DNA of 52,311 bases from Gemmatimonadota bacterium (GCA_009838975.1 VXQO01000096.1:1-52311), one strand, 5' to 3'. Shown: positions 7,767 through 18,157, numbered from the stretch's first letter. Notes: generated by a model not told the origin, from the sequence alone. Program-made: numbers and translations.

Positions 7767-10700
7767 GTGCCGCGGCTCCGCACACTGCTGCCAGCCGTGC
7801 TCGCCCTGTGCCAACTGGCGACCCCGGGTCCGGCCTCGGCGCATTCCGCCGCAGCATCGCCGCAGTCCGCTCCGGCCGCGCCGCAATCCGCCCCCCGTCC
7901 CGCCCTCGATCCGTCCGACCCGGCGCGCTGGCAGGTGCGTCCGGCCGAACTCCAGGCGTTGCGCTTCCGCGAGCTCGGCCCCTTCCGCGGTGGCCGCGTC
8001 ACCACGGTCGCCGGCGTCCGTTCCAGGCCGCACACCTTCTACTTCGGCGCCACGGGCGGAGGCGTCTGGAAGACCGAGAGCGCCGGCCAGGCGTGGACGA
8101 ACATCTCGGACCACGGCATCCCGATCGGGTCCATCGGCGCGGTCGCGGTGGCGCCCTCCGACCCGGACGTCCTCTACGTGGGCACGGGCTCCGACGCGAT
8201 CCGCGGCAATGTCTCGACGGGACGCGGCGTGTACCGCTCCGACGACGACGGCGCGACCTGGCGCTACCTGGGCCTGCGCGAGGCGGGCCAGATCGGGCGC
8301 ATTCGCATCCACCCGAACGACCCCGACCTCGCGTACCTCGCCGCGACCGGGCACCCCTTCGGCCCGAACCCGGAGCGGGGCGTCTACCGCACCCGGGACG
8401 GCGGCGAGTCCTGGGAGAACGTGCTCTTCGTCTCGGACTCGACCGGCGCGATCGAGCTGCTGATGAACGAGCACGACCCCCGCGAGCTCTTCGCCGCCAT
8501 GTGGCGCGCCGAACGCAAGCCCTGGACAATGATCTCGGGCGCCCGAGAGGGCGGCATCTACCGCAGCCGCGACGGGGGGGACAGCTGGGAGAAGCTCGCT
8601 GGGGGTCTCCCGTCCGGACTGATCGGCAAGCTCGGGATCGCTCAGAGCCGTTCCGACCCCGGCAGACTCTACGCGATCATCGAGGCCGAGCCGGGGTCCG
8701 GCATCTATCGCACGCTTAACGGGGGTGATGACTGGACGCTGGTCAATGACCAGCCGCGCTTGCTGGGCCGCCCCTGGTACTTCCACAACATCTTCGTCGA
8801 TCCGACCGACGCGGACGTCGTGTACGTGGCCGGCGGGGGCTTCCATCGGTCCACGGACGGCGGCTTGACCTTTTCAACCATTGCCATGCCCCACTCGGAC
8901 CATCACGACCTGTGGATTTCGCCCGACAACCCGGATGTGATGGTGCAGGGGAACGACGGCGGTGCGGTGGTGACGGTGGATGGCGGGCGGACGTGGTCGA
9001 GCCAGTTCAATCAGCCCACCGCCGAGATGTATTCGGTGACCGTCGACGACCAGTTCCCCTACCGCGTGTACGGGTCGCAGCAGGACAACTCGACGCTGTC
9101 GCTGCCGAGTTCGGCGACGGGGACGGGGATCAGCCTCCAGCACTGGGAGTCGCACGGGGGCTGCGAGACGGGTCCGGTCACGGTGCATCCGACCGATCCG
9201 GCCATTGTCGTGTCCGGGTGCTTCGGAGGCCGGCTCGCGCGCTACAACCGGCGGACCGAGCAGTTCCGCCAGATCCGGCCGTACCCCGAGCGGCAGGACG
9301 GCGCGCCGGAGCGGGAGCTTCGCTACCGGATCCAGTGGAACGCGCCGGTGCTCTTCTCGAGGCACGACCCGGACGTGCTCTATCACGGCTCGCAGTACGT
9401 GGCCGTCAGCCGCGACCAGGGCGGGAGCTGGGCGGTCATTTCGCCCGACCTGACCGGCAACGACACGACGAAGTTCGGCCAGGCGGGCGGTCCGATCACC
9501 GCCGATGTGACCGGTGTCGAGATCTACTCATCGCTGCTGCAGATCGCCGAGTCGCCGCACGACGCGCGCGTGCTCTGGACCGGCTCGAACGACGGGCGCG
9601 TGCACCTTACACGTGATGGCGGGGCCACCTGGACCGATGTGACGCCGCCGTCGATGCCGCAGCCGAGCACGGTGAACCGGATCGACGTGTCGCCGCATGC
9701 GCCCGGCACCGCGTACCTTGCCGCCTACCGCTACCGCCTCGACGACTTCCGCCCCTTCATCTACGGCACCCGCGACTACGGCGCGACCTGGACCCTGCTG
9801 ACCGACGGCGCCAACGGACTGCCGCCCGACCACCCGACGCGCGTCGTGCGCGAGGACCCCGAGCGGGCCGGACTGCTCTACGCGGGCACCGAGTTCGGTC
9901 TCTTCGTCTCGTTCGACGCGGGCGCCAACTGGCAGCCGCTGCAGCTCAACCTGCCGCCCTCGCCCGTGACCGACCTTGTGGTGCACCGCGGTGATCTGGT
10001 GGTGGGGACTCAGGGCCGGGGCTTCTGGATCCTGGACGACATCACGCCGCTCCGCCATGTGGCCGCCGGTGAGCCTGCGGGAGACCTCGTCCTCTACCCG
10101 GTGCGGCCCGCGTACCGCACCGCCGCCCAGGAACGGGACGGTCACTACGTGCGCGATCACGTCTACGGCGCGATGATCCCGCGCTACATGAAGGCGATGA
10201 ATCCCCCCGAGGGCGCGACGGTCTACTTCCGCCGGGCGGTCGGCGCGGAGGGCGCGGTGACGGTGCGCATCCTCGAGCGCGACGGCGACCTGGTGCGCGC
10301 TTATCAGAACGTCCCGGCCGGCCCGGGCCTGAACCGCTTCAACTGGAACCTGGACTACCCGGCGGGTTCGGCGGCGGTCGCGGCGCGGGCGGTTCCGGGA
10401 GTCTACGCGGTGATGATCGAGGCGCCGGAGGGCGATGCGGGCGCGGAGTTCGAGGTGCGCATGGACCCGCGTCTGGAGGAAGAGATCACGGTCGCCGACC
10501 TGCAGGCGCAGTTCGACTACCTGATCCGGGCGCGGGATCGGCTGGGTGCGCTCGAGGAGGCGGTTGTGGGCCTGCGGCAGGTGAGGGGCGATGCCGAGAG
10601 CGCCGGTGGCGGGCCTGACGCCAACGACGCGATCCGGGGCGCGGCCGAGCGGGCGTCTTCCGCGCTGACCGCGGTGGAGGAGGTGCTCGTGCAGCCTCGC

Positions 10701-10973
10701 GGTGCCGGGTTTGCGAACCCGTCGCGGATTCGGAGCCACCTGCGGTTCGTGATGACGGCGGCGAGTTCCCAGCGCGGTGAAGATCTGGACGCGCGTCCCA
10801 CCGAGCAGTTGATCGAGCGGCTGGTCGATCTGGAAGTGGAGCTCGAGGGCGCGCTGACCCGGCTGCGCGGCATATACACGAACGAGGTCGAAGAGCTGAA
10901 CGCGGAACTCGAATCCGCGGGCCTCGAGCGGATCCGGGTCCCGGCGGTGCCCGGCCGGCGGGCGGTCAGTTGA
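7767..10973 (+). CDS. Exported Asp-box (BNR/VPS10-like) beta-propeller protein
   Basis: A 1068-residue protein. The GTG at 7767 is chosen because it gives a clean signal peptide (MPRLRTLLPAVLALCQLA, cleavage after ASA). The frame is open further upstream, where an ATG at 7659 would add a non-signal-like 36-residue extension. The mature start LRFRELGPFRGGRVT is typical of the large 'glycosyl hydrolase'/sortilin-like proteins of Gemmatimonadota and Bacteroidota. About ten Asp-box motifs are visible (for example DDDGATW, RDGGESW, RDGGDSW, VDGGRTW, RDGGATW, RDYGATW), enough for two propellers, followed by a C-terminal helical tail with FNWNLDYP. Despite database names, hydrolase activity is unproven. 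The next gene overlaps its stop. Confidence 0.92.
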   Translation: MPRLRTLLPAVLALCQLATPGPASAHSAAASPQSAPAAPQSAPRPALDPSDPARWQVRPAELQALRFRELGPFRGGRVTTVAGVRSRPHTFYFGATGGGVWKTESAGQAWTNISDHGIPIGSIGAVAVAPSDPDVLYVGTGSDAIRGNVSTGRGVYRSDDDGATWRYLGLREAGQIGRIRIHPNDPDLAYLAATGHPFGPNPERGVYRTRDGGESWENVLFVSDSTGAIELLMNEHDPRELFAAMWRAERKPWTMISGAREGGIYRSRDGGDSWEKLAGGLPSGLIGKLGIAQSRSDPGRLYAIIEAEPGSGIYRTLNGGDDWTLVNDQPRLLGRPWYFHNIFVDPTDADVVYVAGGGFHRSTDGGLTFSTIAMPHSDHHDLWISPDNPDVMVQGNDGGAVVTVDGGRTWSSQFNQPTAEMYSVTVDDQFPYRVYGSQQDNSTLSLPSSATGTGISLQHWESHGGCETGPVTVHPTDPAIVVSGCFGGRLARYNRRTEQFRQIRPYPERQDGAPERELRYRIQWNAPVLFSRHDPDVLYHGSQYVAVSRDQGGSWAVISPDLTGNDTTKFGQAGGPITADVTGVEIYSSLLQIAESPHDARVLWTGSNDGRVHLTRDGGATWTDVTPPSMPQPSTVNRIDVSPHAPGTAYLAAYRYRLDDFRPFIYGTRDYGATWTLLTDGANGLPPDHPTRVVREDPERAGLLYAGTEFGLFVSFDAGANWQPLQLNLPPSPVTDLVVHRGDLVVGTQGRGFWILDDITPLRHVAAGEPAGDLVLYPVRPAYRTAAQERDGHYVRDHVYGAMIPRYMKAMNPPEGATVYFRRAVGAEGAVTVRILERDGDLVRAYQNVPAGPGLNRFNWNLDYPAGSAAVAARAVPGVYAVMIEAPEGDAGAEFEVRMDPRLEEEITVADLQAQFDYLIRARDRLGALEEAVVGLRQVRGDAESAGGGPDANDAIRGAAERASSALTAVEEVLVQPRGAGFANPSRIRSHLRFVMTAASSQRGEDLDARPTEQLIERLVDLEVELEGALTRLRGIYTNEVEELNAELESAGLERIRVPAVPGRRAVS

Positions 10974-11458
10974 GCAGCTCACGCCCCGCCGCGCGCGGAT
11001 CACGGACGCCGTCGAGCCCGGCCCGCTCTTCCCGCGCGCCCGGTCCTCCCAACGCCGCCAACCGCTGCTTCGTCTGCGGCCCGGAAAACCCGATTGGCTT
11101 GCACCTCACCTTCCGGCTCGAGGACGGCGCCTGCGTCTCCGAGTTCACGCCGGGCGAGAATCACCAGGGCTACCCGGGAGTGATCCACGGCGGGATGATC
11201 TACGCCGTCCTGGACGACGTCATGGCCAACTGGCTGTACCTGCGCGGCGCCCGCGCCTACACGGCCCGCTGCGAGATCCGCTACCGTGCGCCGGCCCGCG
11301 AGGGCGAGAAGCTGCTCCTGGTGGGGCGTCAGGCGGCGCGCAAGCGGAAGCTCGTCGAGATGGAGGGCACGGCGACGCGAGCGTCGGACGGAGAGGTGGT
11401 CGCTACCGCGACCGCCACCTTCGTCGTGATCGACGAGAAGGAGTTTGCGGGGGTGTAG
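10970..11458 (+). CDS. PaaI-type hot-dog thioesterase family protein
   Basis: A 162-residue protein. The only start that keeps the whole domain is a TTG at 10970, overlapping the previous stop (TTGA), which suggests coupling. The first 30 residues are low-complexity Ser/Arg/Pro. The domain then begins CFVCGPENPIGLHL, the standard entry of this subgroup, and continues with GYPGVIHGGMIYAVLDDVMA, the helix holding the catalytic region of PaaI/4HBT thioesterases (HGG motif), then CEIRYRAP and ATATATFVV. It probably hydrolyses an acyl-CoA thioester in the cytoplasm. A small GGCGC/GCGCC hairpin without a T-run follows at 11469-11482. Confidence 0.88.
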   Translation: MSSSRPAARGSRTPSSPARSSRAPGPPNAANRCFVCGPENPIGLHLTFRLEDGACVSEFTPGENHQGYPGVIHGGMIYAVLDDVMANWLYLRGARAYTARCEIRYRAPAREGEKLLLVGRQAARKRKLVEMEGTATRASDGEVVATATATFVVIDEKEFAGV

Positions 11459-11573
11459 GTCGACACCTGGCGCTGCTGCGCCGGCGCGTCCGCGTCCCGC
11501 TGCGACCTTCGGGTCACTCTGAAAAGCCGACACGTCCTGCTGCCCCGGCTTGCGCTGTGAACAACCCTCACGG

Positions 11574-11632
11574 CATACTGAAGTCATCTATAAGACAGTA
11601 TACAGCAATGGATATGTTCACACTGCATACTG
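11574..11632. promoter_or_regulatory. Candidate operator cluster upstream of SusC 1
   Basis: In the 242-bp gap before SusC 1 there are three copies of one half-site: CATACTG at 11574-11580, CAGTATAC at 11596-11603 (opposite orientation) and CATACTG at 11626-11632. The same half-site forms a perfect inverted repeat before SusC 2. The AT-rich stretch between the first two sites (ATCTATAAGA) is a plausible promoter core. The rest of the gap (11459-11573) shows nothing else. Regulator unknown. Confidence 0.5.
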
Positions 11633-11700
11633 TTTCGCCGCGAGCCTGCGAGCCCCCTTCGGCGGGTGTCGGGCAGTCATTTCGTACCTGGAGGTGTCCC

Positions 11701-14700
11701 ATGCGAAGCGATCCATCCCTTTCCCCCAGCCGAGCGGCGCCCAACCGTCGGAGATGGTCCCGGGCCTCGCTCGCAACAGTACTTCCCCTCCTGATCCTGC
11801 CTGTATCCGCCGCCGCCCAGCAGCCCGTGGGCGGCACGGTGGTGGATGCGGCGACCCAGCGCCCGATCGCCGGTGCCCAGGTCGCTGTTCAGGGCACGGA
11901 ACTCGGCACAATCACCGACAACCGTGGCCGCTTCCTGATCCTCAACGTGCCGGGTCAGGAGGTCACCCTCGAGGTGGTGATGATCGGCTACACCGCGTTC
12001 AGTCAGGTCACCCGGACGGGGCAGGTCGACCTGACGCTTGCGCTCACCGAGGCGGCCATCTCCCTCGACGAGATCGTCGTCACCGGGACCGCCGGCGGCC
12101 AGCAGACCCGCGCCATCGGAAACGCGGTGGGCAAGGTTTCGGCCGAGACACTTGAAGAGATCGCCCCGGCCATGACCATCCAGAACATGCTGGGGTCTCA
12201 GGTCACGGGAGTGCGCGTCATGAGCTCCGGCGGGGAGATCGGTGCCGGCGGCGTGATGCGGATCAGGGGCGCGAGTTCCATCTCGCTCGCCGGAACCCCG
12301 CTGGTCTACGTGGACGGCGTGCGGGTCAACGGCGAGGACAACATCTCGCTGTTTGGCGGCATTGGCTTCGACGGCGGGGGTCAGCCCTCCAGGATCAACG
12401 ACTTCAACCCCGACGACATCGAGTCGATCGAGATCATCAAGGGGCCCGCGGCAGCCACCCTGTACGGGACGGAGGCCACGAACGGGGTCATCCAGATCAT
12501 CACGAAGCGGGGCAACCGGGGTGCGCCCCGGGTCAACGTGACGATGAAGCAGGGCGCGAACTGGATGCCCGATCCCGAGCAGACGTTCCCCAGCACCTTC
12601 TACACCTGCTCCGGCGCCTCGCAGACGGCAACGGCTCCCGCCGGCGCGGATCCTGCCGCCTTCGACAGGTACCGCTGCAACCCCGGCGAAATTACCGAGT
12701 TCAACGTCCTGCAGTACGACCGGGAGGTGTTCGGAAACGAATGGTTCTCGACGGGGCACGCCCAGTCCTACGGTGCCGACGTGAGCGGCGGGTCCGACCA
12801 GGTCACCTACTACATGTCGGCGGACTGGGACCGGGACGAGGGCTTCCTGCCCTACAACTGGAGAAACCACCTGTCGGGCCGGGCCAACCTCAGCTATACG
12901 CCGAACGACACCTACGACTTTGCCTTCAGCCTTGCCCAGAACCGGATCAGGGCGCAGTCCGCCTCGGCGCAGCAACCGCTGAGCACCGCAGTGATCTGGG
13001 CGTGCCCGGATCCGGGCTGCGAGGCGGGGAGCGGCTTCGGGTCCGATATTGCCGGACCCTACCGCGGTTACATCGCCTATCTGCCGGAGGCCTACGCCAA
13101 CGAGATCGAGGGCTTCCAGGACGTGGACCGCACCACCTTCAGCCTCCAGGGACGGCACGATCCGTTCGACTGGCTGAGTCACAGCCTCACGGTGGGCGGG
13201 GATTTCTCCAACATCCGGAACTCGGAGCTCTACAAGGCCACGGGGAACATCGGTCAGTTCCAGGCTCACGGCCGGAAGTGGATCATCAATCTCCGCAGCA
13301 GCTTCGTCTCGATCGACTACGGCGCGAACGCGGACTACTCACTGACCGACGACTTGAGCTTCACCACCTCCGGGGGGGTCCAGTTCTACCGCCGGCAGGA
13401 GGAGTCGAACCAGTCCGTCGGAGAGTTCTTTCCCATCGAGGCGCTCACGACGGTGAGCTCCGGTTCGGTACGCCGGGGCGAGGAAGACTTCCTGGAAAAC
13501 CGGACGTTCGGCGTCTTCGTCCAGGAACAGATCAACTGGCGCGACCGGGTCTACCTCACGGGCGCCATCCGGGGCGACGACAACAGCGCATTCGGCAAGA
13601 ACTTCGATTTCGTCGTGTACCCGAAGTTCTCCCTGTCGTGGGTGCCCACCGACGAGGACTTCCTGAACGACGTGGGCTGGCTGAGCACCCTGAAGTTCCG
13701 CGGCGCGTGGGGTAGGGCCGGCAAGCAGCCCGACGTATTCGACGCGCTGCGGACGTACGAGCCCGTCGTCGGCGCGAACTCCGAGGGCGTGCTCACGCCG
13801 GAGAACATCGGGAATCCAGACCTCAAGCCCGAGGTGGGCGAGGAGCTGGAACTGGGCTTTGACGCGGGACTGCTGGACGAGCGCGTCGCAGTGGAATTCA
13901 CGTACTACAACCAGAAGACCCAGGACGCCATCATCCGCGTACCGGCGCTTCCTTCCCTGGGATTCCCCGGCGTTCAGTTCCGAAACCTCGGGGAGGTCAG
14001 GAACACCGGTATCGAAATGGGCGTGGACGTATCGGCCTACAGGAGCAACGACCTGGGCCTGGACTTCCGGTTCACCCTCTCGAAGAACAACAACGAGATC
14101 GTGAGTCTGGGCGGCGAGCCGTTCATCGATCACAACTCCAGGTTCGGCCAGTACCACGTGGCGGGTTTCCCGCTGGCGGGCGTTTTCAGAAAACGCGTCG
14201 TCAGCGCCGACCTGGTCAACGTCGACGGCCGGAACGAGCCGACGAACGTGATGTGTGAGAGCGGTCCCCTGGTACCCGGGGGCAACTTCTCCGAGGGCGG
14301 TGGCCCGCCGGTCCCGTGCGCCGAAGCACCCGAGGTGTACTGGGGTCAGCCTCTGCCCGTCTGGGAGGGCGGCGTCAGCGCCAACGTGACGTTGTATCGC
14401 AATCTGCAGATCTATGCCCTGGTCGACTTTGTCGGCGGACGCACGTTCGAGAACGGCGACGTCATGCACGCGCACCTGACGTTCCGCCAGACCCGGGCCA
14501 TGCAGGAGCGGCTCGATCCAATCCTGCTGGGCTACCAGAGCCTGGGCACGGCGGGCCGGCGGCAGGCCGGGATCATCGACGGCGACTTCGCCAAGCTCAG
14601 AACGATCTCCGCCAACTACACGCTGCCGCAGAGGTTCGCCGAAATGATGCGTGCCTCGCGCGTCACCCTCACGGTAACGGGCCAGAACCTCTGGACGATC

Positions 14701-14856
14701 TGGACGGCGGCGGGGGACGAGTGGTTCGGTCACAAGCTCATGGACCCGGAGAGGACGAACCAGGCGGGAGGGGCCACACCCGGGCTGGAGGTGTTCCTCC
14801 AGGAAAGCTGGCCGCAGGCGAAGCGGATCATATCCACACTACGATTCTCCTTCTGA
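11701..14856 (+). CDS. SusC/RagA family TonB-linked outer-membrane receptor
   Basis: A 1051-residue protein. The ATG at 11701 follows GGAGGTGTCCC, and the frame upstream is open but not signal-like. Order: signal peptide (to about SAAAQQ), a carboxypeptidase-regulatory-like domain (GGTVVDAATQRPIAGAQV), a TonB-box-like segment (LDEIVVTG), a plug domain with RIRGASSISL, VYVDGVRV and KGPAAATLYGTEATNG, then a large 22-strand-type barrel ending in an aromatic (LRFSF), as needed for barrel assembly. It should import a large substrate together with the SusD lipoprotein encoded 15 bp downstream. Substrate unknown; downstream genes are hydrolases and peptidases, not glycosidases, so peptide-like cargo is inferred. 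Candidate operators lie 70-130 bp upstream. Confidence 0.95.
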   Translation: MRSDPSLSPSRAAPNRRRWSRASLATVLPLLILPVSAAAQQPVGGTVVDAATQRPIAGAQVAVQGTELGTITDNRGRFLILNVPGQEVTLEVVMIGYTAFSQVTRTGQVDLTLALTEAAISLDEIVVTGTAGGQQTRAIGNAVGKVSAETLEEIAPAMTIQNMLGSQVTGVRVMSSGGEIGAGGVMRIRGASSISLAGTPLVYVDGVRVNGEDNISLFGGIGFDGGGQPSRINDFNPDDIESIEIIKGPAAATLYGTEATNGVIQIITKRGNRGAPRVNVTMKQGANWMPDPEQTFPSTFYTCSGASQTATAPAGADPAAFDRYRCNPGEITEFNVLQYDREVFGNEWFSTGHAQSYGADVSGGSDQVTYYMSADWDRDEGFLPYNWRNHLSGRANLSYTPNDTYDFAFSLAQNRIRAQSASAQQPLSTAVIWACPDPGCEAGSGFGSDIAGPYRGYIAYLPEAYANEIEGFQDVDRTTFSLQGRHDPFDWLSHSLTVGGDFSNIRNSELYKATGNIGQFQAHGRKWIINLRSSFVSIDYGANADYSLTDDLSFTTSGGVQFYRRQEESNQSVGEFFPIEALTTVSSGSVRRGEEDFLENRTFGVFVQEQINWRDRVYLTGAIRGDDNSAFGKNFDFVVYPKFSLSWVPTDEDFLNDVGWLSTLKFRGAWGRAGKQPDVFDALRTYEPVVGANSEGVLTPENIGNPDLKPEVGEELELGFDAGLLDERVAVEFTYYNQKTQDAIIRVPALPSLGFPGVQFRNLGEVRNTGIEMGVDVSAYRSNDLGLDFRFTLSKNNNEIVSLGGEPFIDHNSRFGQYHVAGFPLAGVFRKRVVSADLVNVDGRNEPTNVMCESGPLVPGGNFSEGGGPPVPCAEAPEVYWGQPLPVWEGGVSANVTLYRNLQIYALVDFVGGRTFENGDVMHAHLTFRQTRAMQERLDPILLGYQSLGTAGRRQAGIIDGDFAKLRTISANYTLPQRFAEMMRASRVTLTVTGQNLWTIWTAAGDEWFGHKLMDPERTNQAGGATPGLEVFLQESWPQAKRIISTLRFSF

Positions 14857-14871
14857 CCAACGAGGTGTGAG

Positions 14872-16224
14872 ATGCGAAACATGACCAGGAAGACATGGAT
14901 ATTGGCGCTGTCTCTGCCCTTTCTCGCCGCGTGCGACATCCAGGAGATCCTTGAGGTCGACATTCCGGGGAGGGTGGAGGAAAGCGCATTGGAAAACCCG
15001 AAGCTTGCGTCGACTCTGGTGACGGGCGTGATCTCCGACGTCGAGTGCTCGTGGAACCAGTACACCGCCGGGATGGCCCATCACTCGGACGAGTACATCC
15101 CCACATCCGGGAATCTCGACCTGATCCGGTGGGGCGAGCGGAGGATCGAGGACGTCGATGTCCAGTTCAGCCAGGGGCTGTGCGGGGGAGGGACCTATCC
15201 CACCTACACGCCGCTGCAGACCGCGCGCTTCCAGGGCGAGGACGTGCTGTCACGCCTTGACGGCGAAGCGTTCGCCGGCCTGGCCGACCTTGCGGACCTG
15301 AGGGCCGTTGCCCGGACGTGGGGCACCTTTCCCCTGATCGCGCTGGGTGAAGCCTTCTGTGACATGACGATTCCCACCGTGGAGGGCGAGCCGGGGCCGC
15401 TGATGACCAAACAGGAAGTGCTGGCGGTCGCCGAGACCAAGTTCACCGAAGCGATCGGCATGGCCCAGGGGGTCGGCAACACGGCGCTGGCCAATACGGC
15501 CCTCGTCGGCCGGGCCCGCGTGCGGATCGGCCTTGAGAACTTCCCCGGGGCCATGGCCGATGCGGCCCAGGTCCCCGCCGGGTTCGAGACCCTCGTGACC
15601 CGGGACGCGTCCGAGTCGCGGCGCTGGAACTACTACTACGAACGGCTGAACGCAACGACCGGGTTCCGCAACCACGGTTCGGTGTCGGACCACTACCGGC
15701 ACCTGACGATTGACGCAGAGGGTCGCCCGACCCAGGACGACGGAGTACCGGACACGCGCGTCAATGTCATGACCACCGGAGAGGCCGCATCGGACTTCGT
15801 GACACAGAACTGGTTCCACGACAAGTACAATTCACGAGCCGACCCGCTGCCGCTGGTCACCTACAGGGAAGCGCGCATGTACATGGCCGAAGCGGCGGCG
15901 CGGACGGGTGACATCGCAATGGCGACCGAGCTGATCAACGACCGTCGCATGGCGGCGGGCCTGCCCGCGATGACGGCACCGGCGACCACGAACGAGATGA
16001 TCGAGCTCGTGATCGAGGAGAGACGGCGGGAGCTCTTCGTGGAAGGCGGCCACCGCTTCAACGACATGATCCGCTTCCGGGGAACGCAGTTCGAGATCCC
16101 GTTCCTGGGTGAGCCGGGCTCCATACACCCGAACGGAATCAGCCAGAAGGGGGACGTGTACGGCACGACCACCTGCCTGCCGCTGCCGCTGGTGGAGAGA
16201 AACGGCAACCCCAACATCCCGTAA
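14872..16224 (+). CDS. RagB/SusD family substrate-binding lipoprotein
   Basis: A 450-residue partner of the preceding SusC, starting at the ATG after GAGGTGTGAG. The signal ends LAAC (Cys near residue 22). The body is TPR-like helical as in SusD. The C-terminus carries the family hallmark ERRRELFVEGGHRFNDMIRF and ends with a short NGNPNIP tail shared with the second SusD in this window. It sits on the cell surface and captures the substrate for the SusC channel. Direct overlap with SusC in operon order (15-bp gap) is typical. Confidence 0.95.
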   Translation: MRNMTRKTWILALSLPFLAACDIQEILEVDIPGRVEESALENPKLASTLVTGVISDVECSWNQYTAGMAHHSDEYIPTSGNLDLIRWGERRIEDVDVQFSQGLCGGGTYPTYTPLQTARFQGEDVLSRLDGEAFAGLADLADLRAVARTWGTFPLIALGEAFCDMTIPTVEGEPGPLMTKQEVLAVAETKFTEAIGMAQGVGNTALANTALVGRARVRIGLENFPGAMADAAQVPAGFETLVTRDASESRRWNYYYERLNATTGFRNHGSVSDHYRHLTIDAEGRPTQDDGVPDTRVNVMTTGEAASDFVTQNWFHDKYNSRADPLPLVTYREARMYMAEAAARTGDIAMATELINDRRMAAGLPAMTAPATTNEMIELVIEERRRELFVEGGHRFNDMIRFRGTQFEIPFLGEPGSIHPNGISQKGDVYGTTTCLPLPLVERNGNPNIP

Positions 16225-16282
16225 CGAGCGGGGAGAGGCCGGCCGTCCGGGCATGGGGCGGCCGGCCTCGCCGGGAGGTGCA

Positions 16283-18121
16283 ATGGTTCGTCCAAAGAGG
16301 GCGTCCGTAGTCGCTGTTGCTATTGGACTCGCTACGCCGACGTTGGGGGGCGCCCAGCGGCCGGACCCGGGCGACTATTCCGAGGCGCGCCACGATTTGC
16401 AGGAGATCCGTGGCGTGATGGTCCCCATGCGGGACGGCGTTCAGCTCTCCGTGGACATCTATCGGCCCGACGCACCCGGGCCCTTTCCCGGAGTCCTCGC
16501 CCTCACCCCCTACGACAACACCCGCATCGGACAGCGCGAGGCGGCGCGCTGGTACGGCAGACGCGGCTACGTCGTGGTGCTGGCCGACGACCGGGGGCGC
16601 TTCGACTCGGAGGGGGTATGGGACCCCTTCGGGGACCTCCACCAGGAGGACGGCTACGACCTGGTGGAGTGGATCGCTGCCCAGCCCTGGTGCAACGGGA
16701 GGGTTGGCATGATCGGCGGGTCCTACCTGGGCTGGACCCAGTGGTGGACGGCCAGCGCCGCACCGCCATCCCTCAAGGCCATCGCGCCCGAGGTGGCACC
16801 GCCGGACCACTTCGAGAACGCCCCCTATCAGAACGGGGTGTTGGCCGGGTGGATCATGGACTGGGGCGCCCGCATGTCGGGACGCACTTTCCAGACGGTC
16901 GACGAGGGGCCCTACACGGGGTGGACCAACACCCGTGCCGAGGACTTCAGGCACACGCCGTACGTCACGCTCAACGAGTCCAGGGGCCTCCGCAGTGCCC
17001 CCTGGTTTGAGACGTGGATCCGTCAGAATCGCTCGAGCGACCCCTATTGGCAGGGGATCGCCTACCAGGGGCGCGAGCATTGGTCGCGAATGACGGTTCC
17101 GTCTGTGGCCATCACCGGCTGGTTCGACGCGAACTATCCGGGCTCGCCCATAAACTACATGGGGATGAAGGAGTACGGTGCGACTCCCGAGGCCCGGCGC
17201 CCGACGCTGATCATCGGCCCCTGGACCCATGGACGCTACGTGAGGGAGGCAGCGGGGATCGACTACGGTCCCGAAGCCGACTTCGACTTCAAGGAGTACG
17301 CAGCCCGGTGGTTCGACCACTTTCTGAAAGGCGTGGACAACGGGGTCGCGAGCGACCCGCCGGTCTACGTGTTCGTGATGGGAGAGAACGCGTGGCACGC
17401 CGAGGAGGACTGGCCGTTGCCGCGGACTCGATGGACCCGGTACTACCTGAGTTCCGGCGGTCGCGCCAATTCGCTCAAGGGCGACGGGGTGCTGGGCACG
17501 TCGCTGCCCGCAGCCGAGGGCCACGACGCATATGTGTACGATCCCCTGCGCCCCACCCGGGATCCCTTCTTCGGCCGCCCCGGCCACAACGGCCACATCG
17601 ACGGGGCGGTGGATGCGCGGCTGCCGTCCCTGGGCGACGAGGTCCTCGTGTACGAGACACCGCCCCTGGAAGAGGCGGTGGAGGTAACCGGACCCATCGA
17701 GGCCAGGCTGTACGCCTCGACCTCCGCGAGAGACACGGACTGGATGGTCCGCCTGGTGGATGTCCACCCCGATGGCTACGCCGCGTTCCTCACCGACGGC
17801 GTAATGCGGGCCCGGAACCGGGACCCGGAAGCGGAGGGCCGCTTCAACTCCGCCGAACTCAGCACCGTCGAGCCAGGCGAGGTCTACGAATACACGATTC
17901 GGTTCTGGCGTGGGACGGGAAACCTGTTCCGGGTTGGCCACCGGATCCGCATCGAGATTTCATCGAGTTACTACCCCTACTACCTGCCCAACCTGAACAC
18001 CGGGCACGACAACGTGGGGCTGGCGCGGGCGGAAGACGCCGTGGTCGCCGAGCAGCGGGTCTACCACGGAGGCAATTACGCGTCCCATGTGGTGCTGCCG
18101 GTGATTCCTCCGCGGCGCTGA
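16283..18121 (+). CDS. CocE/NonD family alpha/beta hydrolase, exported
   Basis: A 612-residue protein. The ATG at 16283 follows GGGAGGTGCA. The N-terminus is a Sec-type signal (VRPKRASVVAVAIGLATPTLGGAQ) without a lipobox, so the protein is probably periplasmic. Typical entry MVPMRDGVQLSVDIYRP, nucleophile motif GGSYLGW (Ser about 147), a likely acid in TGWFDANYPG and His in IIGPWTHGRY; the C-terminal jelly roll includes RDTDWMVRLVDVHPDG. Same family as the lipoprotein at 4.8-6.7 kb but clearly a separate lineage. Position directly after SusCD 1 suggests it acts on the imported substrate, cleaving an ester or amide (inference). Confidence 0.93.
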   Translation: MVRPKRASVVAVAIGLATPTLGGAQRPDPGDYSEARHDLQEIRGVMVPMRDGVQLSVDIYRPDAPGPFPGVLALTPYDNTRIGQREAARWYGRRGYVVVLADDRGRFDSEGVWDPFGDLHQEDGYDLVEWIAAQPWCNGRVGMIGGSYLGWTQWWTASAAPPSLKAIAPEVAPPDHFENAPYQNGVLAGWIMDWGARMSGRTFQTVDEGPYTGWTNTRAEDFRHTPYVTLNESRGLRSAPWFETWIRQNRSSDPYWQGIAYQGREHWSRMTVPSVAITGWFDANYPGSPINYMGMKEYGATPEARRPTLIIGPWTHGRYVREAAGIDYGPEADFDFKEYAARWFDHFLKGVDNGVASDPPVYVFVMGENAWHAEEDWPLPRTRWTRYYLSSGGRANSLKGDGVLGTSLPAAEGHDAYVYDPLRPTRDPFFGRPGHNGHIDGAVDARLPSLGDEVLVYETPPLEEAVEVTGPIEARLYASTSARDTDWMVRLVDVHPDGYAAFLTDGVMRARNRDPEAEGRFNSAELSTVEPGEVYEYTIRFWRGTGNLFRVGHRIRIEISSSYYPYYLPNLNTGHDNVGLARAEDAVVAEQRVYHGGNYASHVVLPVIPPRR

Positions 18122-18157
18122 GTTGGAGCCATGCACTTCTGAACAGAGGAAGACCTG

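Noticed and set aside
11557-11700. Upstream in-frame starts for SusC 1
   Set aside because: They would place the candidate operators inside the coding region and put a non-signal sequence before the signal peptide; the ATG at 11701 has GGAGG at the right distance.
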